Shown: positions 31,225 through 43,748 of the stretch, in pieces
Layout: the number at the start of each line of letters is the position of its first letter
Position numbering within the stretch: the first letter of the stretch is position 1
NCBI RefSeq assembly: GCF_000005505.3
Contig: NC_016132.3
Span: forward strand, 29,526,914 to 29,590,913
Reading direction: 5' to 3'
From: Brachypodium distachyon
Lineage: Eukaryota > Streptophyta > Magnoliopsida > Poales > Poaceae
Length of the DNA stretch: 64,000 nucleotides
Notes under the pieces: model-generated
Database searches by the model: none
What the model saw: only the letters and a program-made list of their open reading frames with translations
Told to the model about the DNA's origin: nothing
Program-made: the position numbers and the translations under genes

Positions 31225-34200
31225 GGGTGTTATAACGATTTTACCGTTGCCAAAAGGGGAAAACACTCTGCCCCCCACAGCCTTCGTCTTCACCCTCCTT
31301 CGCATCTCGCACCCAAGTGTTCTTGCTAGCTTCCACCTTCATCCCCCATGGCGCCCCCCACCACCAGGAAGGGAAAAGAGGTGCAGGTCTAGAAGAAAGC
31401 GGCGGCCGGCAAGAGCGAGGCAGCAACCAGGGAAGCCGCCGCCAAAGACCAGAAGAAACGAGAGATGCGAGCCACGCTCGCCTTCTACCGGCCTGGCTAC
31501 AACTGCGACGCGCTGGACAAGGTCAGGCATGCCGTCGCCTCCAAGTTCAACGAGCACGGGGAGACCCTGATCTTCCCAGCGGGCGCTGAGCACCAGGACA
31601 ATGACTTTCGGGTGTTCGCGCGCTTCCTCCTCACCGGGCTGGTGCCGCCATTCTTGCTGTTCCTCCACGCACTGATGGAGTCGGACCAGCTGCAGGTGGC
31701 GCAACTCCACCCCACATCACTGTTTCTTCTCACCACCTTCAAATTCCTCTGTGAAGCGTTCGTGCGGGTGATGCCGTCGTTCGCGCTCTTCCGCCACTAT
31801 TTCTACCCCCGGATTGACAACGCGAAAGCGATGTCGTCGGGGGTGGTCTTCCGCGCCCGCAACCCGATGAAGTTCGAGTTCATCGTCCGGTCGGGGAAGA
31901 AGATTGAGAAGGAGTGGCGAGGCAACTGGTGCTGGGTCTGAGTGGAAGACCCCCAAGAGTTCATCCTCTGGTCCAATCAACGAAGTTCCCGCCGGGGGTC
32001 TTTTCCCTTCACGCCGGCGTTGCGGCGCTCAACCACATCATGGCCGCCTTCCCGCCCTGCAACGAGTGGGGGTTGATGGACGACACCCCCACTCGGGCCC
32101 CGCGCGCTCCCCTGCCCGCACCTCGCGAGAAGCAGGTGCTCGAGGAGAGCGGAGGTGAATCCGAGACCAGCTAGCCCTCCCTCCAGTCGCTGGATGACGA
32201 GGCGGGCCAGGCTGCAGCATCCCTAGAAGTCGTCCCCGTGGACGACGACGACGAGGACAGCGACAACGCGCCCCTGATCGTGCGGAGATCACGGACGTTC
32301 GTAGCGGCCACGGCGGTGTCCTCAGCGGCGACACCCGCCCCAGCCGTGGCCGCTAGCCCCGCGGCGGCAGCCGCTCCAGGTGCCCCCATCGGTACTTCGG
32401 CGGCGTCCGCATCTGCGGGGGTCGCCGGAGTCACAACGGCTACACCCGCCCTACAAGCAGTCGCCCGCACCGCGACGGCAGCTCCGGCGGGGGCCACCAG
32501 CGACCCAGCAACGGCCTCAGCAGCGGCAGCCACCGGGGATGTGCCGGCAGCCTCCCCGAGGTCGGCCCTTGATTCCGTGGCGGCTTCGTCACCGTCTCCT
32601 GCGATGCCCCGGGACGCGGTGATCCCCGAGGTCCAACTCACCGGCGGGTGCCAGCAAAAGGGGGAGGAGCGACTCCCCGCCCGCTACGCCGAGCAAGAGG
32701 GTGCGCGCGGATGCCGGCGGTGCCACTGACCCGACCGTTAAGGGGCTAGCGGCGCCGTCATCGCACCCGCCGATGACCCAGCCCCTTCGGGGGTGGGGAC
32801 GGCAACTGGTACGGCTCCTTTGCTTCTCCTTTGCTGCATTTTTTTAGTTGTTAGTTGATCATACAAACGTACCGTCTCTTTCAGCAAGTGGCGACTCACC
32901 CACGACAAGCCCCTCGGAAGATCCCGCCGGCACAAGGGAAGCGGCGGAAGTCCACCTGCCTTGCAAGGTAATCGCTCTGGCCAGCCTTGCCCGCTACCGG
33001 TAACTCTTCTACTTGTCCATCCTCACATTCTTATTGCTGTAGGCACGAGCGCGCCCGCACCGGGAGCGGGCGCCACCGTGGTTGAACTTGACCCTGTCGT
33101 CGGGATCACGGGGGTGGCGGAGGAGACGGAACCGGCTCTCGTACCAAGCCCTGCCGCGCCAGCGACAGCGGCAGTGGTGGCCACCGCGACCACCGGGACG
33201 GCGCTCGGTGCTGGCGCGGGCTCGCCTGCTGCCCAGCAAGGAACGGCTCCTGCCGGGGGCAGGGAGGCTCCTGCCGGGGGCAGGGCGTGGGTGAAGGGGA
33301 AGCTGTCGGGGAGGGATGATAGGATCCCACGGAGCAGGCGGGCGACCCCCTGCGCAGCCCTACCTCGGCAGCGCAGGCTTCGTCGTCCTCGGCTGCCCTC
33401 CCCAGCACCAACCTCGGCACCCTCGCCAGGCTCGCTTGGAATCCTATCACCTGGGATCCGAGCATCTTCGAGCGGGGGCACCGGTTCCTGGACACCGTCA
33501 GGGACCAACAGCAAGCCTGCGTCACCTCTTTCAACGAGGTGAGGGAGCACCACGCTGTTGCCAAGAGCCAACTTGGCGAGGTGCGGGAAGCCGTGGAGAG
33601 GGAGCGGCAAGAGCTCTCCCGGCTACGTGAGGAGACGCGCCTCGCCAGGGAGGAGGCGCACCTTGCCCGGCAAGCCCTGGAGGACGCCGAGGAACCGGTC
33701 GTCCCGGAGGCCGAACTCCATCGGCAGCTGGAGGCCCAGTGCATGAAGCTTCAGGGGGAGCTGGACTCGTTGGCGGCAACCCTCGAGGCAACCAAGAAGG
33801 AGCACGCCGGGGTGCTTACGGTGGCCCAGGCCCGGCTGGACGAGAAGAGTGACCTGATCGCCAACTACCGCGACGAGATTCAGGGCCTTCGCGTCAAGCT
33901 GGAGGTGCAGGTCAAGGCCACAAGGACGCGGTGGGAGCAGCGGCCCGGCACGAGATCCAGCTCGGCTCCGTCAAGGACAGAGCGGCCAGGCTTGAGACCT
34001 GTGGCGACCCAGACCCGTAAGGATTCGGACCTCTGTGTAATCTATGTTAGTCCCTGGATCAAAAGCTAGCACACACAGTTCCATTGATGAAATACCATAC
34101 ACTTGTCTATTACATCGGTTCGAAATACAAATCCAGAGTACTTAATACAAGCCAAGCGGAAGTCCAAATAAAACAAACTGATAAAGAGGGAGTCCCATCA

Positions 34201-36619
34201 ACGCCACAGGCAAGTTGAGTGTAGACTCGCGACCCTGCGTCTTCTTCTTAAGTGTCACTCTCTACACATGATAGGTGCAGGTCAGTACATTGAATGTACT
34301 TGCAAGTCACACCTGTGTGGTTAGGAGAAATGCATTGAAATGATGAAGTATTTCCTAGTTTGGCTAATTGGGTTGTTTTTGCAAAATGCTGCTTTTGAGG
34401 TTTCAAAATACTCATAGTATTTTACTTTGAAAATCTCTATCCTAGAGTTTTGATAAAACTGGGTTTGATCAATAGTATGGTCATTCTGTGGATGTTCACT
34501 CCACGACCTAGCTATGCACTCTGGGTCAACTGACACTCACATAGCATCCCTTTTCCCTGAATCATTCTGTGGAACTTTCTATCGAGTCAAAACAGTTTTG
34601 GGGTTTTTGAAAACAAAACTTGAAGATCTCCACTTCTCTTGACTTAATGACTCAAAGTCGCCCGTAACCAGGGGCATGGCTAATCGATTAGATTGACACT
34701 CTCGAGAGGTTTGTACACTTTACCCACTTGACACAATCAGTCCAAATTGTTGCCTGACGACAAGCGTGCGCAACAGGTAAAGATTGTGACGAAGTCTTTC
34801 ACTAGAAGCCCCCTGATACCTAATTCTAGCACCGCCCGCCCCATATGAGCACATTGGCTCCTCTCCGGATGGCGATACCCAGGTAAGGGTTTCCCGCTAG
34901 TTAGTCGACCAAGCCAGAGCCCATAATAGCAAGTGGTTGCACAAGAAGCCTTTGGGTACATGAGAAGGTTTGAACTCTTATATTTCTGGACAGCGGTCCC
35001 CACCTTCTCCTGAGCGTGTACCCGTTACGGGGCTACAACACTTGCCGACAGCCAACTGGCCTCCATCACACCACTCCATCCAGATAAAACATTTTGGTTT
35101 TATTTCGAAAACATTTTTCCAAAAACATACTCGCTCATAAAGAGCACTTAATACTTTTCAATATAATTTGGGTCCCGTCCCGTTATAATAGTATAGCATG
35201 CTTTGGAAAAATGTAAATACATAACCTATGGTATTTGGTGGCATGACAATAAAATCCTATAAGCAATCTACTAGAAATAACTAAACAAGTTGCAAACGCA
35301 TTTAAACATACTTCATATAAAAGTAACTATCATGCATTCCCTAATCATGTAAATCAACATAGCTTAAGAAAAATAACGGGATACTACATGGTCAAAAGTG
35401 TAACTTGCCTGGTGCAGAAAAGTTGTTGCGGTCGTTAACTCCCTGGCACTCGTCGCAATCGCAATCCGAATAATCTAACGCGAAGAACGAAACAACAATA
35501 AATGCATAGTTCCAAACATCTCTCGAAATCCAAATATAACTCCAAATGAACTTCGGATAAAGGATGTATCACAAGCATACAAAAACAGAACATAAACATC
35601 ATCTAAGTAATACCATAGTATTAACAATTCAAGTTCTAAAGCCTAAGGTTAAGGCTAGTGTGGCTAAGTCTGAAGATTCATAAATCTGCTACTGTTAACA
35701 GATAGCAACTAGGGTTGACAGGTAATAGGTGCTAAAGTTCAATCTACAGAAAGAATCAACTAAAATGATGCTACGGACAACAACAAGAACTACTGCGAAT
35801 AAGGCTACCCACAAAGAATGGTGCTGCAACTTCCTGCCGCGGCAGAGATACGGCAGAGAGGCTGCTTAGAATACAATTTTGCGACGACGATGCAGTGCTT
35901 AAGATGAACCATCTACGGCTACTGTCTACAGAGAAATTGTAGAGGAACATTCACTCTACACAATGGTCAAATCTAGAGCACATAATGATCAGCGGTTTGA
36001 TAGCAAACGATGCCTAAACAGAGCTAATCGAAGAACAAAAGCTTCAGAGAACTTGAACAAGTTCATACCCAAATCTTCCCGGAGATGAACGAATCGGCGA
36101 ATCGAGACTCGGGGAAGGAAGAAGAAGGGTTGGAGGAGATTCACGGCGTCGCGGGGATCATGAAGGCGGTGGCGGCTCGGTGAACGGGGCAGCGTAGCTC
36201 CGGCAATTTCTCGCAGGGCGAGCAGGGAGCGCGGGCGGGCGAGGGCGGGCGCGAGAGCTGCGGGGCGCTTTAAAGGGGGTCGAGGGCGCGTGGGCGAGGC
36301 GGTTTGGGCATGGGCGTGCGCGGGGTCGGCGCGGTCGGGCGCGTGGCGGTTGGCGAGCGCGGACGCTGGGTGGGCGTGGCGAGCGCGCACGGGCAGACGC
36401 GGGGGCGAGCGGGGCGGGCATGTGCAGGGCGGTGGAGAACACGGGGTCGTGGCCGGCGGCGTGGGGCGACGGCGGTGGCACGGGCGCGGGCCGGCGCGGG
36501 CGTGCATGCGGCCGCGGGCAGGCAGGCGTTGGCGGCAGCGGGGACGCGGCCAGGCGCGGCACCGGCGGCGGCGGCTGCGCGGGGAGCGGCGAGCGGCGGT
36601 TGGCCGAAGGTAGAAGATG

Positions 36620-36637
36620 ACAGGTGGGCCCACCTGT
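36620..36637. promoter_or_regulatory. Perfect 18-bp palindrome, TCP/site II-like, in S2
   Basis: ACAGGTGGGCCCACCTGT is self-complementary. It matches the near-palindrome in S1 (8582-8602). Confidence 0.5.
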
Positions 36638-36660
36638 TAGTGAGAGAGAGAGAAGAGGTT

Positions 36661-36690
36661 GAAAGCGTATTCCCCCGAGAATACGCTTTC
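36661..36690. other. Perfect 12-bp stem hairpin in S2
   Basis: GAAAGCGTATTC, loop CCCCGA, GAATACGCTTTC. A third related arm, GAAAGCGTACTTTC, follows at 36698-36711. There is no run of T, so a simple terminator is unlikely; its role is unknown. Confidence 0.7.
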
Positions 36691-38593
36691 CTGCGGAGAA
36701 AGCGTACTTTCAGAGAAAAAGAATAAGAATAAAAGAAAAAGATTATAAAATACTTTTCAGGATCTAAAATTCACCCGGAAAGCCATTTAAATCATTTAAA
36801 ATACCAAATTGCTTCAGAAAAATTCTCAAAAATTCTATAAGATAATATATTTCATTTAGAGTCCAGGAAAATTATTCCCACTCAAAAATAAAGTAATAAA
36901 AATAGTTTTAAGGTTTTAAAGCTTTAAATAAATCCAAATAAAATCCTAAAATGCATTTTTAAATTCTAGAAAATTCTCAACTCAATTTCTATCAACCTAA
37001 AACATTCCAAAACATCATTTCAAACACTTTCAGTAATGCATCATAATGAACACCAATATTTTAGGATATGATCAAGGTGATATGCGTAGGAAATGAAAAG
37101 GTGCGAACATCCGAATTTGAAAAATTTGGGATGTTACAAGACCGAACTGGCCGCTGTTCGGGAGGAGCTTTCCAAGGCCGGCGAGGACAACGCGGCCAAG
37201 GCCATAGAGCTCGCGAAGCTGGCGGGCCGTCTCAGCAAGGCCAAGGAGGCCACCGTCAACGCTCGGCTTTACCACGGCACGCTGATCGGTTAGCGGAAGA
37301 TCGAGACCGAGAAGTTGCTCAAGATTGCCCAGGCGCTGCACGATCTGTTGCCCAAGTTCGAGCTGCAGGCGGCGGAGGTGGACGGGACGGATGTCTCGAC
37401 GTTGATCCCCTTCTTCTCCGACTTGGTGGGGAAGCTTGGGGCGCTCGACGTCTGGATCGCCCAGTACGGCGCCAACAAAGTCGCCAACTGCGCCCGGAAG
37501 GTTGCCAGGACAATCCTCCCGAGGATACATCTCCAGGACCTGGAGTTTCCCTTCGAGTCCCTGCTGAACGCCTGGTCGGATAGCGAGGACGAGCCCACGC
37601 ACACCCAAGCGGTGTGCGGGTTCGTCGACGAGGTGGTCGAGCGGATGCAGCGGAAGCCGGACCCCGAGCCGTCCACCGAGCCCCTTGCCGAAGACGTCGG
37701 CAACTAGTTGCCGCAGCCCCCGGCCGTCCATGCTGCTTTCCAATGTACCTTCTTTTGTTTGTTTTTCCTGCAAGTGTGGCGCTTGGCGCCGTTCGAACTA
37801 TTATTTTTCATTAGCTTATGTAACCGTTCAACACTTAGACAATTCAAGCTCTTTAATTTGCGTAAATTCTTGTTCCTTGTTCCTGGTGCCGCCTCACGGG
37901 GTGACCCCGCTAGCCTTTTTTTGTTTTGCCTTGTGTTACCGAGGACTCGCGCGCCTCACCCTTGACCAGACCAGGGACCCGGGACGGACCCGCAGTGCTG
38001 ACCTGGGGTCAAGCGGTAGCGGGGAGCCACTCCACTTGCAGGGTAACTACTCCAAGCCTTACCCTTCCGGGATGGACCCGAGAAGCCACACGGGGAGCGC
38101 ACTCCCCCCGCAAGCGTCCTTCTAACACTCCAGCTACGAGCAGGATCCGAGGCCACACCTGGCGAGACAACGTTCAATTACGTTCAGTTCTTAGTGGGTT
38201 CGCCATTTAGGTGTCAGAACTTACCTTTTTGTTCAGTTTTGCGCTTGAAGCGTTCACCGGAGGCGCACTTCTGGCTCGTTATCCCTGCAAAGTGCCTGAC
38301 AAAGGGAAGCAACGGGGACGCCACGGCCACCCTCGCTGCTTGGAACAAACCCGTCTGAGGGCCGCAGCAGGGACATCGTGGCTTCCTCGCCACCACCGCC
38401 GAAAGCGGGCGGCAAGGATGCCACGATGTTCCCGCGGCAGCCCTCGCTGCCTGGGAGCAAAAATGCTCGAGGGCCGAGGCAGGGATGCGGTGATGGGCCG
38501 GAACGGACGGCGAACGCCGGCACCGGCGCCATCACAGCGTCCTCGCAATTACCCGCGTCTATAGTGGGGCTCTCTTAGGGGAATGCAGCAGGG

Positions 38594-38765
38594 ACACTAT
38601 GATGGTGCACCCGTCGGCGCGAGGTGCGGATGGCATGCACCACCATAGTGTCTCCGCAGCAGCCCCTGCTCCTTGCGAAGGTGTCCTCTGGAGGGATGCG
38701 GCAGGGGCACTGCGGTCGTGCATCTGTCGGTGCCGGACTCCGATGGAATGCACCACCACAGTGCC
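38594..38765 (-). repeat. Hairpin array, element 2 (two units before truncation)
   Basis: Unit 1 arms are 38594-38609 and 38636-38651 (15 of 16 complementary). Unit 2 arms are 38706-38723 and 38748-38765 (16 of 18). These are the best-preserved stems of the four arrays. LTR B begins 58 bp further on. Confidence 0.85.
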
Positions 38766-38822
38766 TCCGCGGAAGTCCTCGCCCAGGAGCCGCTCGCTTG
38801 AGGAGGCGCGGCAAGGGCACGG

Positions 38823-39845
38823 TGTCGCACCAGTGACACCCGGGGTACCACCACTGCGAGACGTGTGGGCCCCATTTCTGAGTTCCCGGGAAGCTTTCAT
38901 CCCGGGCCGTGGCTACGGGCGGCCCGGCAAGCTACCAGCCCGGAAGGGGCTCGCGGGGCTTCAAGGAACATTCCCGCCTGGGCACCTCTCGGGAAGCTGC
39001 TTCCCGGGGGAGGTTCCCGGGTGCGCTGGGCCCGGGTGCTTCCCAGGGTCAACTTGCCGGGACTGGAGGTTCCCGGGCGCATGCGGCCACCTCAGGCGCG
39101 GGGCCCAGTGGTCAGATCAACAGCGCCACGCGGGCGCGTGGCGGGCGTGGGATGCGCGGTCCCACCAGGGAAAGGAGTGAAGCGCACGGCTCAGTAAATG
39201 AGCCGACCAACGGGTAGTTACCCGTCCGATCAAAGGAACAGTGGCTGTCCAATCCTACCCTAGGGTTTTAGACCCCTAGTGGCGGAGGTGGCATCCATGC
39301 ACGCCACCAGCTCACCGGGGGGAGTTGTGTGCCTCCCCGCTGGACACTTGTAGCCCATGCACCGTGGCACCTGTGGCATCCCCTTGAGTATAAAAGGAGG
39401 ACCCATGCCAACGGTCAGGGGGTTTGACGGTTGTTAGGTTCCACATTTTTTCTTTGGCTCAGTTCAGTAAGTTCACTCAATCTGGCTCGGCAGAAGCTTA
39501 GTTGGCTCCAGTAGACAGCCAGCAGAGAGCAGTGGGGAGTACCTAGCCACTGAGAGAAAGCCCGGGAGCTTGCCCGGCAACTTGTAAACATTTGATCCAC
39601 GATCAATATCAGCGCAGACAAGTAGGACGTAGGGTTTTACACCTCCGGGTGGCCCGAACCTGGGTAAAAAACGTGCATGTGTTTGTTCCTGGGTGACCGC
39701 GCACCACTAGCACTCCATCTCGCCGGTCCCACAGGGCCCCATCGGGCGTGCCGGTGATCGTCGGGGCTCTGCCCAGACGCCCCTACCAAACCTAAAAGGG
39801 GGCCGTGGCCGCACGCCCCCGGTGTCGGAGCACCGTGCGACGACA
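38823..39845 (+). repeat. 5' LTR of Tat element B (1023 bp)
   Basis: TGTCGCACCAGTG...CCGTGCGACGACA. A CCCGGG-rich segment (38885-39085) has repeated TTCCCGGG dyads and is shortened in LTR 1. A TATAAAA is at 39389-39395, about 455 bp before the LTR end. Confidence 0.92.
39389..39395 (+). promoter_or_regulatory. TATA box of LTR B
   Basis: GAGTATAAAAGGAGG, also present in LTR 1 (21544-21538 on the minus strand) and deleted in LTR D. It marks the likely start of the genomic transcript about 30 bp downstream. Confidence 0.75.
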
Positions 39846-39847
39846 TC

Positions 39848-39865
39848 TGGCGCGCCAGGTAGGAG
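39848..39865 (+). other. Primer binding site of Tat element B
   Basis: TGGCGCGCCAGGTAGGAG two bases after the LTR end. Sequences of this form serve as PBS in grass Tat families; the tRNA was not checked here. Confidence 0.75.
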
Positions 39866-39953
39866 GCGCGGCCGTAGAGCCTCTCGGTAACCGCCAGCAG
39901 CGGCGTTAGCATCGACGTCGGCCTCGCTTTCTTCGCCGACCGGATCAGCCGAC

Positions 39954-41640
39954 ATGCCCCCCAAGCGGGCTAGCGATCCACGGATAGACTCGCGTGAAGC
40001 CCCAGCGGGGGCTCAAGAGAACCCCGAGCCCTCGAGGGTGCAGCAAACGTAGCTGCCTCCACCGCCTCCTCAGCCGTCTACTAACAATCCGGCGAGGGGA
40101 CTGGCTGCCCCCAGTGTCGGGGCCAGTCATGCGAGCGGGCATGGTGCCGCCCGCGCCGGTCAGCGAGTTGAGTCGCGGGCCGAGGATGCTCCAAGGCCAC
40201 ACCGCGTCGCGGGCAACCCCTGGGAGTTCGCACCCTGCGCACCCGGAGGCGTCCGGGGCCAGAGCGGGAAGCCGTCGCTCGGGAAACCGACCGCCCCCCG
40301 CACGAACCCCGGCGGAAGCCATCATCGCCGCGCGCGTCATGGTGCGGTATGAGCCGCAGCAGGGCTCGCCGGCGCACAAGACGTGGGGCGAGGAGTTGGA
40401 AGCGCGTCTCGCCCTGGCCGCCCAGCAGCCGCAAGGCGCGGGCGCCCCGGTAGGCTCCGGCCACGGGCAGAACCTAGAGCACGGAGACGCGCCACCCGCC
40501 TCACGACGGGGGAGAACTCTCCCCCTCCTCAGGGAGGCCAAGGAGACAGGGGCCCGGAGGGGTCCTCAAACTCGTCGCCCACCATTCCGGGGGGCGATGC
40601 GTGTGGCATCTTGAATGCCCGCCAGCAGGAGGATTTGCGCCCGCGCTTGGAGCGCCGCCGCAGGCTCGAGGTAGAGCGCCAGCGCCCACAGGAGCAGGAA
40701 GACGTTCCCGTGGGCCCCGAGGATGGCTGCACCGCGTTCACGCGCGAGCTGCGGCGGGTGGCGTGGCCCCGTAAGTTCCGGGCGCCCGCGCTCGGTACGT
40801 ACGTTGGGACCGCCAACCCCAAGGATTTCCTCCTGGCCTACATGTTGGGCATGCATGCCATCGGCGCCGACGACAAGGTCAGGGCGAACTGGTTCCCGAT
40901 GGTCCTGAAAGGATCAGCGCGAACCTGGTTGCTCAACCTGCCCGCCGGGTCCATCGCCACTTGGGCGGACCTGCGCGAGCAGTTCGTGAGCGCGTTCCAG
41001 GGCGGCTATAAGCGTCCGGGAACCATGGCGGAGCTGCACGCTATCGTGCAAAAACCGGGAGAGACGTTGCGGGCCTTCGTCAACCGCTTCTCCAACCTCT
41101 CCTATTCCATCCCAGAGGCGGAGGCAGCCGCCATCATCAACACCTTCGCCATCAACGTCCGCGATCCCAAGATGCGCGAGAAGCTGAGCACGCATCGGAT
41201 CCGGACGACGCAGGACTTGTACGCCCTGTCGCACAAATGCGCCATGGCCGAGGAAGGGCGCCTAGCGCCCGAGCTGGCAGCCCAGGCTGCCGCGAGCCCT
41301 GGCGAGGGCTCGCAGAAGAAGGGTTCCCGCAAGCGTAACGGGGAAACAAGTCCTTCCTGCGGACTCGGGGGCTCCTGCCGCGAGGCCCGCGAAGAAGGCC
41401 TCGCCCGGTGGAGAGTCTGGCGGGAAGTAGGGCGACGCGCCCCGCTGCCCTATTCACAGCAACTCCATCCATGACGCGCAGAATTGCCGCGTTCTGGAGG
41501 GGATCACACAGCGGTGGGAGCAGCGCCATGAGGAGCGCCGTGCCGCTGGCGCCTGCTTCAACTATGGCGACATCGGGCATCTCTCCCGAGACTGCCCGAA
41601 TGACCCAGGGCGGGGCCGAGGCCGGCCGGCGGCGGAGCCG
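39954..41640 (+). pseudogene. gag of Tat element B
   Basis: Start ATG at 39954 (MPPKRASDPRIDSRE), stopped by TAG at 40050-40052. The middle runs in another frame (about 40250-40590: VMVRYEPQQGSPAHKTWGEE). The Retrotrans_gag-type domain is at 40600-41330 (AYMLGMHAIGADDKVRANWF, GSARTWLLNLP, LREQFVSAFQGGYKRPGT, ETLRAFVNRFSNLSY). After a frame change near 41370 a zinc knuckle reads CFNYGDIGHLSRDC, with Tyr where the second Cys should be. The protein would form the particle; several defects make that unlikely. Confidence 0.85.
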
Positions 41641-41834
41641 GCAGGGATGAACCCCAATGGGGGCGTGGCCAGCACCGCGCTGATCGGGAACGCCCTCCTC
41701 AGGGATGCGACAGGGCGCGCACTGAGGAGCAGCGCGAGTCCGACTATACCGGCGGCGAGGAACCGGGCTTCCAGGAGCCTCGTGGCGTCTCCTGCATCCA
41801 TGGGGGAGCCTACGCTCTCTCATCCCACGCCGCA

Positions 41835-42638
41835 GTGAAACGTCTCGCCCGCGACGTGTGCGCGCTGTTGCCGGATGTGGAGCCGCAACAGCCGCTGAGG
41901 TGGTCGCACGTGCCGAGCACCTTCAGCGCAGACGATCACCCATCACGACACTTGGGTTCAGGGGTAATACCCTTCGTCGTCTCGCCGATCATTAGCAATA
42001 TGACAGCGACCAAGGTGCTGGGGGACAACGGAGCGGGGCTTAACCTCTTGTCCGCCAGGCTGGTGGAAAAGCTCCAGCTACCGGTGGAGAAGTTGAAGCC
42101 TACCGACCCGTTCCGGGGAGTGAAACCCGGGATCGTGCGCCCGCTGGGACGCATCACGCTGCCGGTCACCTTCAGGTCCCGGGAAGCGTTCAGGACCGAG
42201 CACATAGTGTTCGACGTGGCGCATACCTCGTTGCCCTACAACGGGATCCTTGGTCGGCCAGCGCTGATCAGGTTTATGGCGGCCACGCATTGCGCCTATG
42301 GCGTGATGAAGATGTCGTCCGTCTACGGAGTCCTCTCCATCCGGTGTGACCTCAAGGATGCGGCTTGGTGCGTCGGCGAGGTCATCCGGGCCGCTACTGC
42401 AGCTGACGCCGGCGACGAGGATACCGTCGGGGACGACAGCTCGCCGGCCGATGCCCCGGCAACGAAGAAGGTCCGCGCTACCCCGCAAGAGCTTGCCGGG
42501 GGAGGAGCAGGCTCGAGCTCGTGCCCCGGGAAGGGGCAGGGGCTCCGGGAGGAGGCCGCCAAAGTGAAGAAGCTGCCCGTCCAAGCCGGCGACAAGGAGC
42601 GCACCGTTACCATCGGTGCGAACCTGGCCGCCGAATAG
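41835..42638 (+). pseudogene. Protease region of Tat element B
   Basis: 267 codons. The aspartic protease motif reads LGDNGAGLNLLSARL, so the catalytic Asp is kept but its context is changed, and the core ILGRPALIRFM follows. SSPADAPATKK and the GKGQGLREEAAKVKK linker lead to a TAG at 42636-42638. RT continues in the same frame, so a single nonsense codon separates the two. Confidence 0.82.
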
Positions 42639-43748
42639 GAAAGCGCCCTCATCCCCTTCCTCCGGGATAACACCGACGTGTTCGCCTGGCAACCGTCAGA
42701 CCTTCCCGGAGTCCCCAGGGAGGTGATTGAGCATCGGCTCGCGGTGCGCCCGGATGCGCACCCCGTCAAGCAGAAGATCCGGCGGCAAGCACAAGAGCGG
42801 AAAGATTTCATCAAGCAAAAGGTGGGCAAGCTCAAGGTTGCCGGGGCAATCAGGGAAGTTTTGTACCCCACTTGGTTGGTTAACCCTGTAATAGTGCCTA
42901 AAGTAGGGAATAAGCTTCGCATGTGCGTAGATTTTACCGATCTTACTCGCGCATGCCCCAAGGATCCCTTCCCTATACCCCGTATCGACCAGATAGTTGA
43001 TTCTACCGCTGGTTGTGACTTGCTGAGTTTTCTGGATGCATTTTCTGGCTACAGTCAAATCAAGATGGCGGTCGAGGATGAGGAAAAGATAGCGTTTATC
43101 ACCCCGGTTGGCTGTTATTGTTATACATGCATGCCTTTCGGGTTGAAGAACGCGGGCTCCACACTCCAGCGTGCCCTGCGCGAATGTTTGGCGCCCCAGC
43201 TAGGCCGCAACGCGGAGACCTACATGGACGACATCGTCATCAAATCGAAACGTGGGGACTCGCTGATTGATGACCTGCGGGAGACGTTCGACAACCTCCG
43301 CAGGATCAAGCTCAAGCTGAACCCTGATAAGTGCAGCTTCGGTGTCAACTCCGGGCAGCTTCTGGGTTTCTTGGTTTCACACAGGGGGATACAGGCCAAC
43401 CCGACCAAAATAGAAGCCATCGAGAAGATGGAGGCCCCCTGCAAGGTGAAAGATGTCCAGCGCCTCAACGGCTGTGTTGCCGCGTTGGGGCATTTCATTT
43501 CCAAGCTGGGCGAGCGTGCCCTGCCTTTCTTCTGGGTTATGAAGAAGAAGGGTCCAGTCGACTGGACTCCCGAGGCCGAGGCGGCGTTCCAGAAACTCAA
43601 GCAGTACCTAAGGTTGCCGCCCATCCTCGTCGCCCCCAAGCTGGGCGAGCCGCTGCTACTCTACCTAGCGGCGATTGACCAGGTGGTCAGCTCGGTGCTT
43701 GTTGCCGAGAGGGAGGAAGACGTCCCGGGGACTGGGGCAGGGGGCTGA
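42639..43748 (+). pseudogene. Reverse transcriptase of Tat element B
   Basis: Open from the TAG to 43746-43748. It contains DVFAWQPSDLPGVPREVIEH, NPVIVPKVGNKLRMCVDF, LLSFLDAFSGYSQIKMAVED, MPFGLKNAGSTLQ and an intact catalytic YMDDIVIKSK. The connection region ends in PLLLYLAAIDQVVSSVLVAE. The frame then shifts at GTGAGG. It is the best-preserved RT domain in the window and useful for dating and phylogeny. Confidence 0.9.

Larger units (their letters stand above)
34000..37138 (-). mobile_element. Solo LTR S2 inside antisense ORF copy 2, TSD AGACC
   Basis: The plus strand reads TGTGGCGACCC...GGGATGTTACA with AGACC on both sides (33995-33999 and 37139-37143). Joining the flanks matches the coiled-coil coding sequence of copy 1 near 25290. 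At 3139 bp with no internal region, it is a solo LTR. The start on the minus strand (TGTAACATCCC) is that of the Tekay-like families, but the other end and most of the body differ, so it is another subfamily. The GC-rich block 36130-36610 is its centre. Confidence 0.93.
31348..37707 (+). pseudogene. Antisense ORF, copy 2, split by solo LTR S2
   Basis: Start MAPPTTRKGKEVQV, then TAG at codon 15 (31390-31392). The PF04195-type domain runs 31465-31941 and ends at TGA after GNWCWV. About 290 bp present in copy 1 are missing at about 31970. Introns are 32809-32884 and 32968-33042. The coiled coil is 33539-33999; the frame then jumps over S2 and resumes at 37144 with the rest of the coiled coil and the conserved C-terminus (LEFPFESLLNAWSDSEDEP), ending TAG at 37705-37707. 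A further TAG lies near 37291. Confidence 0.85.
30936..38822 (-). mobile_element. Tat element 2, remnant (antisense ORF side only)
   Basis: It starts with the internal sequence that normally follows the 3' LTR (AGTAGCCCCCGGGCG, compare 21909-21925), then the antisense ORF on the plus strand, its 3' flank and two hairpin units, and ends at 38822 where the LTR of element B begins. Its own LTR and pol are missing. Solo LTR S2 sits in its third exon. Confidence 0.82.

Noticed and set aside
36661..36690. Rho-independent terminator
   Set aside because: Eukaryotic context and no T run after the stem.
36304..36726. Frames of about 140-214 codons in 35989-36726
   Set aside because: GC-rich LTR centre of S2, no domain, low complexity.
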